A stretch of 64,000 bases of DNA, taken from positions 1-64,000 of the forward strand of contig CAWFMA010000019.1 in assembly GCA_963816855.1 (NCBI GenBank), in the 5' to 3' direction. The translations under genes and the position numbers were made by a program. Positions 28,000 through 36,602 of this stretch are shown here, piece by piece. Below the pieces are notes generated by a model that saw only the letters and a program-made list of their open reading frames with translations, was not told the origin of the DNA and searched no databases. This DNA is from DASTFP01 sp963816855. Lineage in GTDB: Bacteria > Verrucomicrobiota > Verrucomicrobiia > Chthoniobacterales > Terrimicrobiaceae. The number at the start of each line of letters is the position of its first letter. Position 1 is the first letter of the stretch.

Positions 28000-28657
28000 G
28001 CGGCGTCTTGCCAGGGCCCGCGCCGGCGCCGGACTGCGTGACGCGTGGTTTGTCGCGATAACCCTTTGGGCCATGAGCTTCGAGGCCTTTGGGGTGGACC
28101 TGCGTATCCTGGTGAAGGACCAGACCGGCCGCCCCGTCGAGGGCGCCCTTGTCTGGGCGCAACAACCTGGCGGAAAGAATGCGGGGGCTCCTCTGCAATG
28201 GGAAATCGTTCAACGGAATCGCCAATTCCTGCCGATGGTCACCGTGATCCCGGTGGGAAGCACCGTGCGGTTTCCCAACCAGGATAACGTCCAGCACCAT
28301 GTCTATTCCTTCAGCTTGGCCAGGACGTTCGACATCCCGCTCTATCTCGGGCAATCGCCCCCGATCCAATTCGACCGTCCAGGCATCATCACCCTCGGCT
28401 GTAATATCCATGATTGGATGTTGGCGTATATCGTGGTGCTGGACACCGCGCTTTACGCCCAGACGGACGCCAAAGGGCTTGCCTCGCTTCGGGATTTGCC
28501 GGCGGACGCAATGATTCATGCCTGGTGTCCGCGGATGCGCGGCGATCCAATTGCCCACAGGCTCCAGCCAGGGCAGAGTTACGTTGAACTCGTGTTGAAA
28601 TTGCGACCAGCCTTTTCGCGAACGCCTCCCGACGATCGTGAAGGAGGATATCGCTGA
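27956..28657 (+). CDS. Exported cupredoxin-like (methylamine-utilisation-type) protein
   Basis: The 233-residue protein has a membrane-targeting segment (AWFVAITLWAMSFEAFG, about residues 30-46). A transthyretin-like strand set (VDLRILVKDQTGRPVEGALVW) follows, then a cupredoxin fold. Candidate type-1 copper ligands are His114 or His115 (NVQHHVYSF), Cys149, His152 and Met155 (TLGCNIHDWM), in the usual H-C-H-M order and spacing. Annotated relatives are often called methylamine utilisation proteins, but no methylamine dehydrogenase genes are here. It overlaps the outer-membrane gene upstream, and its TGA overlaps the cyclase start. It is probably periplasmic and could carry or sense copper or electrons (inference). 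Confidence 0.7.
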   Translation: MQITLQSSVCASNFRRRLARARAGAGLRDAWFVAITLWAMSFEAFGVDLRILVKDQTGRPVEGALVWAQQPGGKNAGAPLQWEIVQRNRQFLPMVTVIPVGSTVRFPNQDNVQHHVYSFSLARTFDIPLYLGQSPPIQFDRPGIITLGCNIHDWMLAYIVVLDTALYAQTDAKGLASLRDLPADAMIHAWCPRMRGDPIAHRLQPGQSYVELVLKLRPAFSRTPPDDREGGYR

Positions 28658-30363
28658 GACCGTTCTTCTCCAGCCTTCGGGGACGCCTGATCGCGATCCT
28701 TTTGCTGCTCCTGGCGGGAACCCAGGCGGCCACGTTCCTCCTGGTCGGGGCCGCCGCCCGCAATTACGCGCAAGAGAGGATTCGGAACGAAGTCGAGGAG
28801 GCGACCCGAGTTCTGCTTCAGTTCATCACCCAGACCGTCAGGCAGCTGCGTCTTTCCGTCCGGCTCCTTTCCAGCGATTACGCGTTCGCTTCCACCTTCG
28901 CCCGGCTTCGGAATTCCGACGACCCGGTGGCCCGCGCAACCCTGGAATCCGCCCTGCAGAACTATCGCAGTCGCATCGGAATTGCCTCCTTCATCCGGTT
29001 GATTTCCTCGGAAGCGAAAACGATCGCCGACACGCTTCCCGCAGACGTTTCGGAGAAGCTGGTGATCGACGAAGAGCTTGTTCTTCGCGCGGAGGATTCG
29101 CCTGCAGCCCAAGCGGCGAAAGTCCTAGCCTTGGGCGACGCGCTGCACCTGGTGATGATTTCCCCTCTTCTGGCGCCCGAACCGAGCGTTTGGATCGCCG
29201 TGGGATTTCCTCTCGACGACGCGCTCGCCGAGGAATTTCGACGCTTGAGCGGATTTGAAATCGCTTTCATCCACGACGACCGGATCGCGGCCTCCACGCC
29301 CGCTCTCAGGAGCGTTGATTTGGCATTCCCCCCCGGTTCCAACAGCTCTCTGCAAACACTTTCGGTTGGCGGAAGGCTTTTTCTTGGCCTGGCGGTCCCC
29401 TTTCCGGGAGACTTCGGCGGCCACACACAGATTGCCATGTTGTCTTCGCTCGACGCGGAGATGGCTCCGTTTCTCCGGCTCGAACGGATTCTTGTTTTGC
29501 TCAATGTCGTGGCGCTTCTCGTCTTCGGGGTCGCGGGGGTTCTGGTTGCCCGCGGGGTGACCCGGCCTCTGACCAGCCTTTCGGCCGGCGTGAGAAGAAT
29601 CATGCGCGGCGACTACCGCGCGCGGGTGATCGTCAAGAGTCGGGATGAATTGGGCGATCTCGCCTCGGCATTCAACAGCATGGCGATCGGTCTCCAGGAA
29701 CGTGACAAGGCGCGCGACTTGCTCGGAAAATCCGTGTCGCCGGAGGTCGCCCGCGAACTCATGAAATCCAGGATCGAGCTGGGCGGCGAAATCCGCGAGG
29801 TGACGATCCTCTTTTCCGATTTGCGGGATTTCACCAAGCTCAGCGAAACGCAATCCCCGCAGGCCCTGGTCCGTCAACTCAATGACTATTTTGCCGAGGT
29901 GACCAGCGCGGTCGAGTCGACGGGCGGCGTCGTGGACAAATATATCGGCGACGCGGTGATGGCTATTTTCGGAGCTCCCATCGCCGTCGCCAATCATGCG
30001 GATCGAGCCATTTCCGCGGCTCAGGAGATTCTGCGGGCCGAAGATCGGCTCAATCGAGAGCGCGCCGCGAGCGGACTCCCGCCGCTCCGCACGGGAATCG
30101 GGGTGAGCACCGGTTCCGTTGTCGCAGGCAACGTCGGATCGGTGACCCGGCACAACTACACGGTGATCGGCAACGAGGTGAATCTCGCCTCGCGGCTTCA
30201 AAGCCTGACCAAAGACGCCGCCTTCCGGTCCCGCATCATCTGCAGCGACGCGACGCGAGAGGCACTCCGCGGCGCGCACTCGCTGCGGGATTTGGGCGAA
30301 ACGGTAATCCGGGGAAGGAAGGGGGCCCTTCGTATTTGGGCCGTCGATCCGCCAAGCGGCTGA
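28654..30363 (+). CDS. Membrane-bound class III adenylate cyclase with extracytoplasmic sensor and HAMP
   Basis: The frame opens at 28642. A perfect AAGGAGG (28641-28647) sits six bases before CTG 28654, which overlaps the upstream TGA as CTGA; no ATG/GTG/TTG precedes the first membrane helix, so CTG is the likely start (569 residues). The layout is TM1 (about 10-32), a periplasmic Cache-like region (about 40-270), TM2 (about 278-299), HAMP (about 300-352) and a cyclase domain. Metal-binding Asp389 (LFSDLRDF) and Asp433 (YIGDAVMAIFG) are present. The adenine-specifying Lys429 precedes, and the transition-state Asn/Arg lie in NEVNLASRL. It should make cAMP in response to a periplasmic signal, perhaps via the adjacent cupredoxin (inference). 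Confidence 0.85.
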   Translation: MRPFFSSLRGRLIAILLLLLAGTQAATFLLVGAAARNYAQERIRNEVEEATRVLLQFITQTVRQLRLSVRLLSSDYAFASTFARLRNSDDPVARATLESALQNYRSRIGIASFIRLISSEAKTIADTLPADVSEKLVIDEELVLRAEDSPAAQAAKVLALGDALHLVMISPLLAPEPSVWIAVGFPLDDALAEEFRRLSGFEIAFIHDDRIAASTPALRSVDLAFPPGSNSSLQTLSVGGRLFLGLAVPFPGDFGGHTQIAMLSSLDAEMAPFLRLERILVLLNVVALLVFGVAGVLVARGVTRPLTSLSAGVRRIMRGDYRARVIVKSRDELGDLASAFNSMAIGLQERDKARDLLGKSVSPEVARELMKSRIELGGEIREVTILFSDLRDFTKLSETQSPQALVRQLNDYFAEVTSAVESTGGVVDKYIGDAVMAIFGAPIAVANHADRAISAAQEILRAEDRLNRERAASGLPPLRTGIGVSTGSVVAGNVGSVTRHNYTVIGNEVNLASRLQSLTKDAAFRSRIICSDATREALRGAHSLRDLGETVIRGRKGALRIWAVDPPSG

Positions 30364-30371
30364 TGCCCCTG

Positions 30372-31502
30372 TCAGGCATTCGCTGGCACGTGCCAGCCGG
30401 ATTCGATCGCCCGAGATGCCAGTTCCCTGGCTGTCCGGTCGATCTGCGTGAGCTCCTCCAAAGAGGGAGAGCCCTGGAAAGGAGACTCGTCCATCACGCG
30501 CTCCACGGTCTCCCAGATCCGAGGGAACTTGATGCGTTGCTCGAGAAATGCCTGGACCGCCACCTCGTTGGCCGCATTGAGAGTGGCAGGAAGCGAGCCT
30601 CCGGTCTCGCCAGCGCGACGCGCGAGATCAAGGGCAGGAAAATCGGACAACCTTGGGGCTTCGAAATCGAGCCGGCCCAGGGCCGAAAGATCCAGCGGAC
30701 GCAAGCTGTTGGAAACGCGCTCGGGCCAGGTGACCGCATACTGAATGGGAAAGCACATGTCGGAATGACTGAGCTGCGCGAGAAGCGAACCGTCCACAAA
30801 TTCCACCATGGAATGGACGACGCTCTGCGGGTGAATCACCACGTCCACCTTTTCCATCGAGGTATTGAAGAGCCAGCGGGCTTCAATCATCTCCAGGCCT
30901 TTGTTGAAGAGCGTCGCGGAATCAATCGAGATCTTGCGCCCCATCGACCAGGTTGGATGCTTGAGGGCCATTTCGGGTGTGACGGCTTCCAATTCGGAGC
31001 GCGCGGTCGCGCGAAACGGACCCCCGGAGCAGGTCAGGATAATTCTCTTCAGGCTGGAGCAATCCCGGCCGTCCAGGCACTGAAAAATGGCGTTGTGTTC
31101 GCTGTCGATGGGAAGCACCTTCACGCCTTTGCGCGCGGCGGCCGCCATCACGATTTCGCCGGCCATCACCAGAATCTCTTTGCTTGCAATCGCAAGGTCT
31201 TTGCCGGCCTCGATTGCCGCCAACGCGGGTTTGAGACCAGCCGTGCCAACGATCGCAATGAGAACCATGTCCGCTCCCGGAAGCGTCGCCAAATCAACTA
31301 ACCGGCGCTCGCCGTCCGGCCCCGAGGAAAGCACCGTCTTCGCGTTGGGAAACTGCCTTGCGGCGCGCGCAAGCGCCTCGGAGTCGCAATGCGCGGACAT
31401 GCCGGCGATTTCCATGCATTCCGGGATGTCGCGGGCGACTTTCTGCGCGCTTTTTCCTATCGACCCGGTGGCTCCAAGAACGACGACGCGGCGGGTTCTC
31501 AT
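30372..31502 (-). CDS. dxr: 1-deoxy-D-xylulose-5-phosphate reductoisomerase
   Basis: Dxr rearranges and reduces DXP to methylerythritol phosphate with NADPH, the committed MEP-pathway step. The 376-residue protein has the Rossmann start VVVLGATGSIG, the hinge IASKEILVMAGE, the metal/substrate motif LPIDSEHNAIFQCL, and the flexible-loop HPTWSMGRKISIDSATLFNKGLE. ATG 31502 overlaps the cdsA stop (ATGA), so the longer frame to 31799 is rejected. It converges with the cyclase gene, with only 8 bp between the stops. Confidence 0.97.
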   Translation of the reverse strand: MRTRRVVVLGATGSIGKSAQKVARDIPECMEIAGMSAHCDSEALARAARQFPNAKTVLSSGPDGERRLVDLATLPGADMVLIAIVGTAGLKPALAAIEAGKDLAIASKEILVMAGEIVMAAAARKGVKVLPIDSEHNAIFQCLDGRDCSSLKRIILTCSGGPFRATARSELEAVTPEMALKHPTWSMGRKISIDSATLFNKGLEMIEARWLFNTSMEKVDVVIHPQSVVHSMVEFVDGSLLAQLSHSDMCFPIQYAVTWPERVSNSLRPLDLSALGRLDFEAPRLSDFPALDLARRAGETGGSLPATLNAANEVAVQAFLEQRIKFPRIWETVERVMDESPFQGSPSLEELTQIDRTARELASRAIESGWHVPANA

Positions 31503-32380
31503 GACACGCCGATGACCAGCCTCAGATAGAAGTAGAGCAGGGGTGCCGTGAAAAGCAGGCTGTCGATCAGATCGAGCGTGCCGCCGATGCCCGGCAATAT
31601 GCGGCTCGAATCCTTCGCGTGAGTGCTCCGTTTGATGATCGATTCCGCGAGATCCCCGACGATCGCGCCACAACCGAGCAGCAAGCCGAGCGCGACAACG
31701 TCGCCGATTCGCAGCGCTCCCAGCCGGCCAGGAATCCATGCGTAAAGCCAGAAGCTCCCCAGAGATGAAAGGAGAAGCGCACCGAGAAGTCCCTCCCATG
31801 TCTTCTTGGGGCTGATGTGCGGAGCAAACGGATGCCGTCCGAAAAGGCTTCCGAAGACGTAGGCACCCATATCGCTGAATTTTGTAACCACCATCAGATA
31901 AATCAAATAAAACTGGCCGGTCGTATCTCCATTTTCAGCGCGCGGCGTCAGGTAAATGATCTTGGTGAGAAAGTTGAACAGCCACGGGATGTAGAGCAGA
32001 CCAAAAACGGTATAGGCTATCGCCTCCAGCGAGTCCCGCCTCGCCGCCGCGCGGAACATCTGGCGCGAAAAAACGACAAACAGAAATCCGACGAGAACCG
32101 CCAGCTCGAGATCGTCGGAGTGATCCGGGCTGCGCGAGCGAAGGGAGAAAAAGCTCGCCACCATGTAGAGGGCGCCACAAAGCATTCCGGTGAGCGTAAA
32201 AACCGGCGCGCCCAATTCCTTGACCATCTGAAAATACTCATAGAGGGCCACCATCGCCACGAAGAGGATAGGCAAAAAGTACCCGTATTCGGAACCGGCG
32301 AACAAGGCCAGGACGATCAACGCCCAAAGACCCAGGGTGCTTCCGAGACGCTGGAAAAAGCTTATCCGAAGGGAACTCAT
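31499..32380 (-). CDS. cdsA: Phosphatidate cytidylyltransferase
   Basis: CdsA condenses CTP with phosphatidic acid to give CDP-diacylglycerol, the precursor of membrane phospholipids. The 293-residue protein has about eight membrane helices and the family signature near the C-terminus (HISPKKTWEGLLGALLLSS, then GDLAESIIKRSTHAKDSSRILPGIGGTLDLIDSL). The start at ATG 32380 avoids overlap with the divergent CDF gene. It is coupled to dxr by a 4-base overlap. The undecaprenyl-PP synthase gene often found upstream is not present; a metal exporter lies there instead. Confidence 0.95.
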   Translation of the reverse strand: MSSLRISFFQRLGSTLGLWALIVLALFAGSEYGYFLPILFVAMVALYEYFQMVKELGAPVFTLTGMLCGALYMVASFFSLRSRSPDHSDDLELAVLVGFLFVVFSRQMFRAAARRDSLEAIAYTVFGLLYIPWLFNFLTKIIYLTPRAENGDTTGQFYLIYLMVVTKFSDMGAYVFGSLFGRHPFAPHISPKKTWEGLLGALLLSSLGSFWLYAWIPGRLGALRIGDVVALGLLLGCGAIVGDLAESIIKRSTHAKDSSRILPGIGGTLDLIDSLLFTAPLLYFYLRLVIGVS

Positions 32381-32470
32381 CACAGGCGGCCATACGTATA
32401 CGGGGAAATTCCCGGAGAAAAGAAGATCAATGCCATTGACATCGCCGCGCTTTCGCGGCGCACTTTCCCC

Positions 32471-33367
32471 ATGGGGCACGACCATGACCATCATGGCCAT
32501 CATCACCGGGCTCCCGCGGATTTCGGGCGGGCGTTTCTGATTGGAATCTTTCTCAACGCCGGCTTCATCGTCCTGGAAGTGGCTCTTGGAATCCTCTCGG
32601 ATTCGCTGGCCCTCCTGGCGGATGCCGCCCACAACCTCACTGACGTGCTGGGGTTGGTGATGGCTTGGGGCGCAGGCGAATTGGCGAAGAGGGCTTCGAG
32701 CGCACGAAGAACCTACGGTTGGAAGAGAGCTACGGTCCTGGCGGCGCTTTTCAACGCCTTGCTCCTGCTGATCGGCGTGGGGGCGATCGTCTGGGAGGCT
32801 CTCCAACGGTTCCACCATCCCCCGGAGGTGGAAGCCGGGACGATTGTTTGGGTTGCAGCGCTGGGCATCGCCGTGAACGGCGCCACGGCTTTGCTGTTCA
32901 TGTCTGGCCGGGAACAGGATCTCAACGTGCGCGGCGCATTTCTGCACATGGCGGCCGACGCCGCCGTTTCGGCGGGGGTCATGCTTTCGGGAGCCTTGAT
33001 TCTGGTCACCGGATGGCGCTGGCTGGACTCTCTCGTAAGCTTATTCGTTGGCTTTTTCATCCTCCTGAGCACCTGGAAACTGCTCACGGATTCTGTAAAC
33101 CTGTCCCTCGATGCAGTTCCGGCGAGCGTCGACCCGGCAACCGTTCGCGACTACCTTGTGGGTCTCCCCGAAATCGACGGGATTCATCACCTGCACATCT
33201 GGGCGCTCAGCACGACGGAGGTCGCGTTGACCGCTCACCTCACGAAACGGACGGCCACCCTTGACGATGCCTTGCTGGCGCGCATTCGCACCGAGTTGAT
33301 GCATCGCTACGGCATCGGCCACTCCACGATCCAGTTCGAAACCACCGCTTGCGAGGAAAAGTGTTAG
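32471..33367 (+). CDS. Cation diffusion facilitator (Zn/Co/Cd exporter, CzcD-like)
   Basis: The 298-residue protein starts with a histidine-rich metal-binding tail (MGHDHDHHGHHH). Six membrane helices follow, with the two metal-site motifs in helices 2 and 5: LLADAAHNLTDVLG (D..H..D type) and HMAADAAVSAG (H...D). A C-terminal cytoplasmic ferredoxin-like domain includes IDGIHHLHIWALS. The H-D signature fits zinc or cadmium exporters that use proton antiport. It diverges from cdsA with a 90-bp gap that should hold both promoters. Confidence 0.92.
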   Translation: MGHDHDHHGHHHRAPADFGRAFLIGIFLNAGFIVLEVALGILSDSLALLADAAHNLTDVLGLVMAWGAGELAKRASSARRTYGWKRATVLAALFNALLLLIGVGAIVWEALQRFHHPPEVEAGTIVWVAALGIAVNGATALLFMSGREQDLNVRGAFLHMAADAAVSAGVMLSGALILVTGWRWLDSLVSLFVGFFILLSTWKLLTDSVNLSLDAVPASVDPATVRDYLVGLPEIDGIHHLHIWALSTTEVALTAHLTKRTATLDDALLARIRTELMHRYGIGHSTIQFETTACEEKC

Positions 33368-33488
33368 GATTTGCAGCGCCAACCCTGCTTCTTGCCGGAG
33401 CCGGGCGCTGGCGGGGCGATCATCTGACGAGGAAGACCTCGAACATTCCTGGCGCGCGGGGCGCCGGCGAGGAGTAAATTGAGCTGCT

Positions 33489-33902
33489 ATGAAGTTACCA
33501 CCTCCCCGCGCCTTGCTCGCCGGCTGCATGTGGTTGCCGCGGATAATTGCCAAGGCCAAATTGTTGCAAAGCGGCGCTCTTCCTCCGGACTACGCCGCCA
33601 GATTCTGCCATCCGACCGGCGTGGATGGCCAGTTTGTGAGTTTTTTCGGCCTCACGAAGAGCGACATTCTCGCCGCCGCGCGCCTCACCGACGACGCTGT
33701 CGCTTTGTGGTTCAAAGAATTCGCGGCCTCACGACCCGGGATCATCTCGCAATGGAACGAGCTCGCGCTAAACCTTGGAAAAACCGGGTTCCCGATGGCC
33801 GAGCGTCTCCCCGTTGCGCTTGCAACTTTCTACCAAAATCTCGATCCGGCCAAGATCAGTTCCGTTTTCGAGGCCATCGAAGCAGACGAATTGGTAAGCT
33901 GA
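33489..33902 (+). CDS. DUF5069 family protein
   Basis: The 137-residue cytosolic protein matches the DUF5069 pattern: PPPRALLAGCMWLPRIIAKAKLLQSG at the start and YAARFCHPTGVDGQFVSFFGL in the middle, rich in helices. No catalytic role is established for the family. It follows the CDF gene by 120 bp on the same strand and converges with the secreted hypothetical protein. Confidence 0.7.
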   Translation: MKLPPPRALLAGCMWLPRIIAKAKLLQSGALPPDYAARFCHPTGVDGQFVSFFGLTKSDILAAARLTDDAVALWFKEFAASRPGIISQWNELALNLGKTGFPMAERLPVALATFYQNLDPAKISSVFEAIEADELVS

Positions 33903-33950
33903 AAATCGACACGCGAGGCAACGCAGGCTTGCGAGGGCATTTCGACAGCC

Positions 33951-34478
33951 TCAGGGTGAAAATTGCGCGATGAGCGCGGTGGTCGATTGAAAGCTTTCCA
34001 TTTTTGTCTGGCCCTTGGTGACACTCGGAAATCGCCCGCTGGTCCGCCGCAAGGCCAACAGGCGAGGCACGCCGGAGTCTAGCTTGCCCGAGCCGGTGTA
34101 GACCCTTTTCTGAAATGTGCGCAATCCGGCCCTTACACCCTCGGTGAGCGAAATGGAGATCGCGGCGCCACCGGCCTCGAGACGGCCGCGCACGTCGGCA
34201 CTTAGGTTCTTCAACCGCGTCACCGCCCAGAAGCTTGCGCCAAGTGAAACGGGCAGGCGCTGCGCGAAGAGAACGTAACCTCCCTTTAAGTACGCTTCTG
34301 CCGTTCGCGTCCGATCAGCGCCGGTTATCTCGAAGAGACTCACTCTCTTGAGCGCTTCCTCAAGGTCCGCAGCTGCCTTGTCTTCGGGAAATTGAATGAC
34401 CGCGAGGTCGATCTTTCCAGCAGCCAGCGCGCCACTCGTGAAAAAAGACACCAGAAGGCTAACCAGGAGCAAGCGCAT
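33951..34478 (-). CDS. Secreted hypothetical protein
   Basis: The 175-residue product has a cleavable signal peptide (LLLVSLLVSFFTSGALAAG). The mature region begins KIDLAVIQFPEDKAAADLEEALKRVSLFEIT. No named family is recognised. The first strand-helix (LAVIQFPEDK...DLEEALKRVSL) loosely resembles periplasmic proteins that bind cell-envelope components, but that is not evidence of function. It diverges from the alpha/beta hydrolase gene (50 bp gap). Confidence 0.6.
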   Translation of the reverse strand: MRLLLVSLLVSFFTSGALAAGKIDLAVIQFPEDKAAADLEEALKRVSLFEITGADRTRTAEAYLKGGYVLFAQRLPVSLGASFWAVTRLKNLSADVRGRLEAGGAAISISLTEGVRAGLRTFQKRVYTGSGKLDSGVPRLLALRRTSGRFPSVTKGQTKMESFQSTTALIAQFSP

Positions 34479-34528
34479 GCGCGAAATTGCTTGCGCCAGG
34501 GACGGAAAAGCAATCCGAATCTCATGCG

Positions 34529-35401
34529 ATGCATTTCCAATGGACAGCTCCGGATGGCGCGGCCTTTCCCTGCGAGCGTTGGCTGCCGAGGGGAATGGCC
34601 CTGGGAAACTTGGTTTGCGTCCACGGGCTGAGCGGGGCGGCCACGGATTTCGAACCGGTTGGCGAAACGGTGTCCCGCGCAGGCCTCGCCTGTTTTGCGC
34701 TCAGTCTCCGTGGTCAGGGCAACGATCCGGATGCGCACCGGCGAGGTGCTTCTCTCGATCTCGAAGCCATCTCGTCGGACATCGCCGCATTCACCGAGAC
34801 AATGTGCGCGAGCCATTCCGCGACGCCGCTTTGGGTTTGCGGCGAGAGCATGGGCGCGCTGATCCTCGCCTGGATGCTGGCTTACCGGCGGCTCGGCCAG
34901 CCGGTGCGTGGCGCGATTTTTTCGGCCCCCGTCGTCGCTCTCAAGAGGTCCCTGCCCCGGGCGGTACGCGGATTGGTCAGGACGTTCGCCACGGCGCTTC
35001 CCCGACTACGCTTTTACCCGTCCTGGTTCGTCTCGGGCAAATTGGAGCCACTACAAGTGACTCGCGACAAAGAACATGCGCTGCGCATCCACACCGCTCC
35101 CTACTACATCCGGGCATTTGCGTTCCGCTTTCTGCATCAACTGGGAGAATTGATAGAATCGAGCGACGCCCTCGCAGAAAGGATCGCGACACCTTGCTTG
35201 GTGCTTAGCGGCGGCCAGGATGTCTTCGTCGAACCTGTGCAAGTGCGGAGATGGTTCGAACACCTCAGGTCGGAGGATAAGACTCTCAAGATCTACCCGG
35301 AGGCCTTTCACCTGTTGTGGAACGATTTGGACCGAAACGCGGTTTTGGCGGACATCGCGCACTGGCTCAGCGCTCATCGCCCGGTTTGCCTCAATACTTA
35401 A
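34529..35401 (+). CDS. Alpha/beta hydrolase (lysophospholipase/monoacylglycerol-lipase-like)
   Basis: The 290-residue protein has the alpha/beta-hydrolase order: oxyanion strand LVCVHGLSGAATDF, nucleophile elbow GESMG (Ser about residue 110), acid-bearing PCLVLSGGQDVFVEP, and the catalytic His near FHLLWND. The HGLSG plus GESMG pattern and the lid-length insert are typical of serine-aminopeptidase_S33/monoglyceride lipases. No signal peptide is seen. ATG 34529 is preferred over the upstream start in the same frame. Its last 11 bp overlap the 3' end of the convergent ABC ATPase gene. Confidence 0.8.
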   Translation: MHFQWTAPDGAAFPCERWLPRGMALGNLVCVHGLSGAATDFEPVGETVSRAGLACFALSLRGQGNDPDAHRRGASLDLEAISSDIAAFTETMCASHSATPLWVCGESMGALILAWMLAYRRLGQPVRGAIFSAPVVALKRSLPRAVRGLVRTFATALPRLRFYPSWFVSGKLEPLQVTRDKEHALRIHTAPYYIRAFAFRFLHQLGELIESSDALAERIATPCLVLSGGQDVFVEPVQVRRWFEHLRSEDKTLKIYPEAFHLLWNDLDRNAVLADIAHWLSAHRPVCLNT

Positions 35402-36116
35402 GCACGCGCCCCAGGAAGCGTTCGGCTGCCGCAGTTTGCGGCTTTTCAAAGAACTGATGCGCCTCCGTGCACTCCTGAACGGTCCCCTCCGCCATGAATG
35501 CCACGAGATCGGCCGTTTCTCGCGCGAAGCCCATCTCATGCGTGACCAGGATCACGGGCTGGCTTGTCGCCTTCAGATCGGCAATCATGTCCAACACTTC
35601 CCCGGTCATTTCCGGGTCGAGGGCAGACGTCGGCTCGTCCATCAGCAGGAATTCGGGCTCAATGGCCAGCGCCCGGGCGATGGCGACGCGCTGGCGTTGA
35701 CCGCCGCTTAGTTGCGAGGGCTTCTTGCCGGCATGCGCGTCCAACCGCAATCGCTCAAGCACCCTCCGGGCCCGCTGCCCGGCGTCGCTGAAGCGGTGAA
35801 CCTTTTCGAGAGGCAATGTAATATTCTGAAGGGCAGTCAGATGTGGAAAGAGATTGAAAGCCTGGAACACGACGCCCACTCTGCGACGGTGTTCGCTCAA
35901 TGATTTCTCTTCAAACCGAAGCGGCTTGCCATTGAGGATCACGCTACCTCCGTCGGGATGCTCCAAGCCGGCTAGAATTCGCAGGAGCGTCGACTTGCCG
36001 CCTCCCGACGGGCCGATCAACGCGATCGTGTGATCAAATTTCGCATCGAAGGTCACGTCCCGCAGGACTTGGTGAGACCCAAACCACTTGCCGATCGCTT
36101 GGCAGGTAATGGTCAT
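35391..36116 (-). CDS. Polar amino acid ABC transporter ATP-binding protein
   Basis: The 241-residue ATPase has Walker A GPSGGGKST (about residues 35-43), the Q-loop in VVFQAFNLFPHLT, the LSGGQRQRVAIARAL signature, and Walker B FLLMDEPTSALDPE. The H-loop is VTHEMGFA. The FNLFPHLTALQNI and THEMGFAR stretches are characteristic of the PAAT (GlnQ/ArtP) group. Its ATG overlaps the stop of the preceding lipoprotein (TAATG). It powers the permease and binding protein of the same operon. Confidence 0.92.
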   Translation of the reverse strand: MTITCQAIGKWFGSHQVLRDVTFDAKFDHTIALIGPSGGGKSTLLRILAGLEHPDGGSVILNGKPLRFEEKSLSEHRRRVGVVFQAFNLFPHLTALQNITLPLEKVHRFSDAGQRARRVLERLRLDAHAGKKPSQLSGGQRQRVAIARALAIEPEFLLMDEPTSALDPEMTGEVLDMIADLKATSQPVILVTHEMGFARETADLVAFMAEGTVQECTEAHQFFEKPQTAAAERFLGRVLKY

Positions 36117-36502
36117 TAGTTGGGCTTTGGGCTGGGACTCGGCGCGACCCGGGGCACATCCGAGACAGGCAGAGAGAGATCGGGTTCCGGAAGAGGCGGC
36201 TCAGCTGTGCGGTACATGCTGGGTGGCACCCGCTCGGCGGCGGCTTTTTCCTCGGCCGCCTTCGAGGCCGCTTTCTGCTGGGAAATACGCAAGAGGTTGT
36301 CATCCTGGCGCTTGCCCAACATCGAGACAAAATCGGTATCCTCTTGCCAAACTGACTTTTTGGGGAACGCGAAGATCCCCTGCGTTGGACGTTGTGTATC
36401 GGTGGTGGCTCTTGCGCATGCGCTGAGACACGCCACCAAGCCCGTGGCGATCAAAGTGCCGATAACCTGTTGAGATTGCCGCTGATGCCGGGGTGTCGTC
36501 AT
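36116..36502 (-). CDS. Small proline-rich lipoprotein in the amino acid ABC operon
   Basis: From ATG 36502 the product is 128 residues with a lipobox (TGLVACLSAC). A helical, Lys/Ala-rich middle (ISQQKAASKAAEEKAAAERV) and a proline-rich tail (PSPSPKPN) follow. The longer frame to 36613 would overlap the permease end and is less likely. No domain is recognised. Its placement between permease and ATPase genes, with overlap to the latter, means it is translated with the transporter. It may span toward the peptidoglycan or outer membrane (inference). Confidence 0.6.
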   Translation of the reverse strand: MTTPRHQRQSQQVIGTLIATGLVACLSACARATTDTQRPTQGIFAFPKKSVWQEDTDFVSMLGKRQDDNLLRISQQKAASKAAEEKAAAERVPPSMYRTAEPPLPEPDLSLPVSDVPRVAPSPSPKPN

Positions 36503-36602
36503 TTTCCGGAAGCTCGCCAAGAGCCAGGACGGTAGGGCCGCCACTGCGCTTCGCCCAAGCTCGGCAACGCGGGGAAAGTGGGAAAGCGGCGCAAACAGTT
36601 TC

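Noticed and set aside
29125..30279. 384-codon open frame on the minus strand opposite the cyclase
   Set aside because: It mirrors a high-GC coding gene with strong domain evidence, and its translation is His/Arg/Gly-rich with no motif; a typical antisense shadow.
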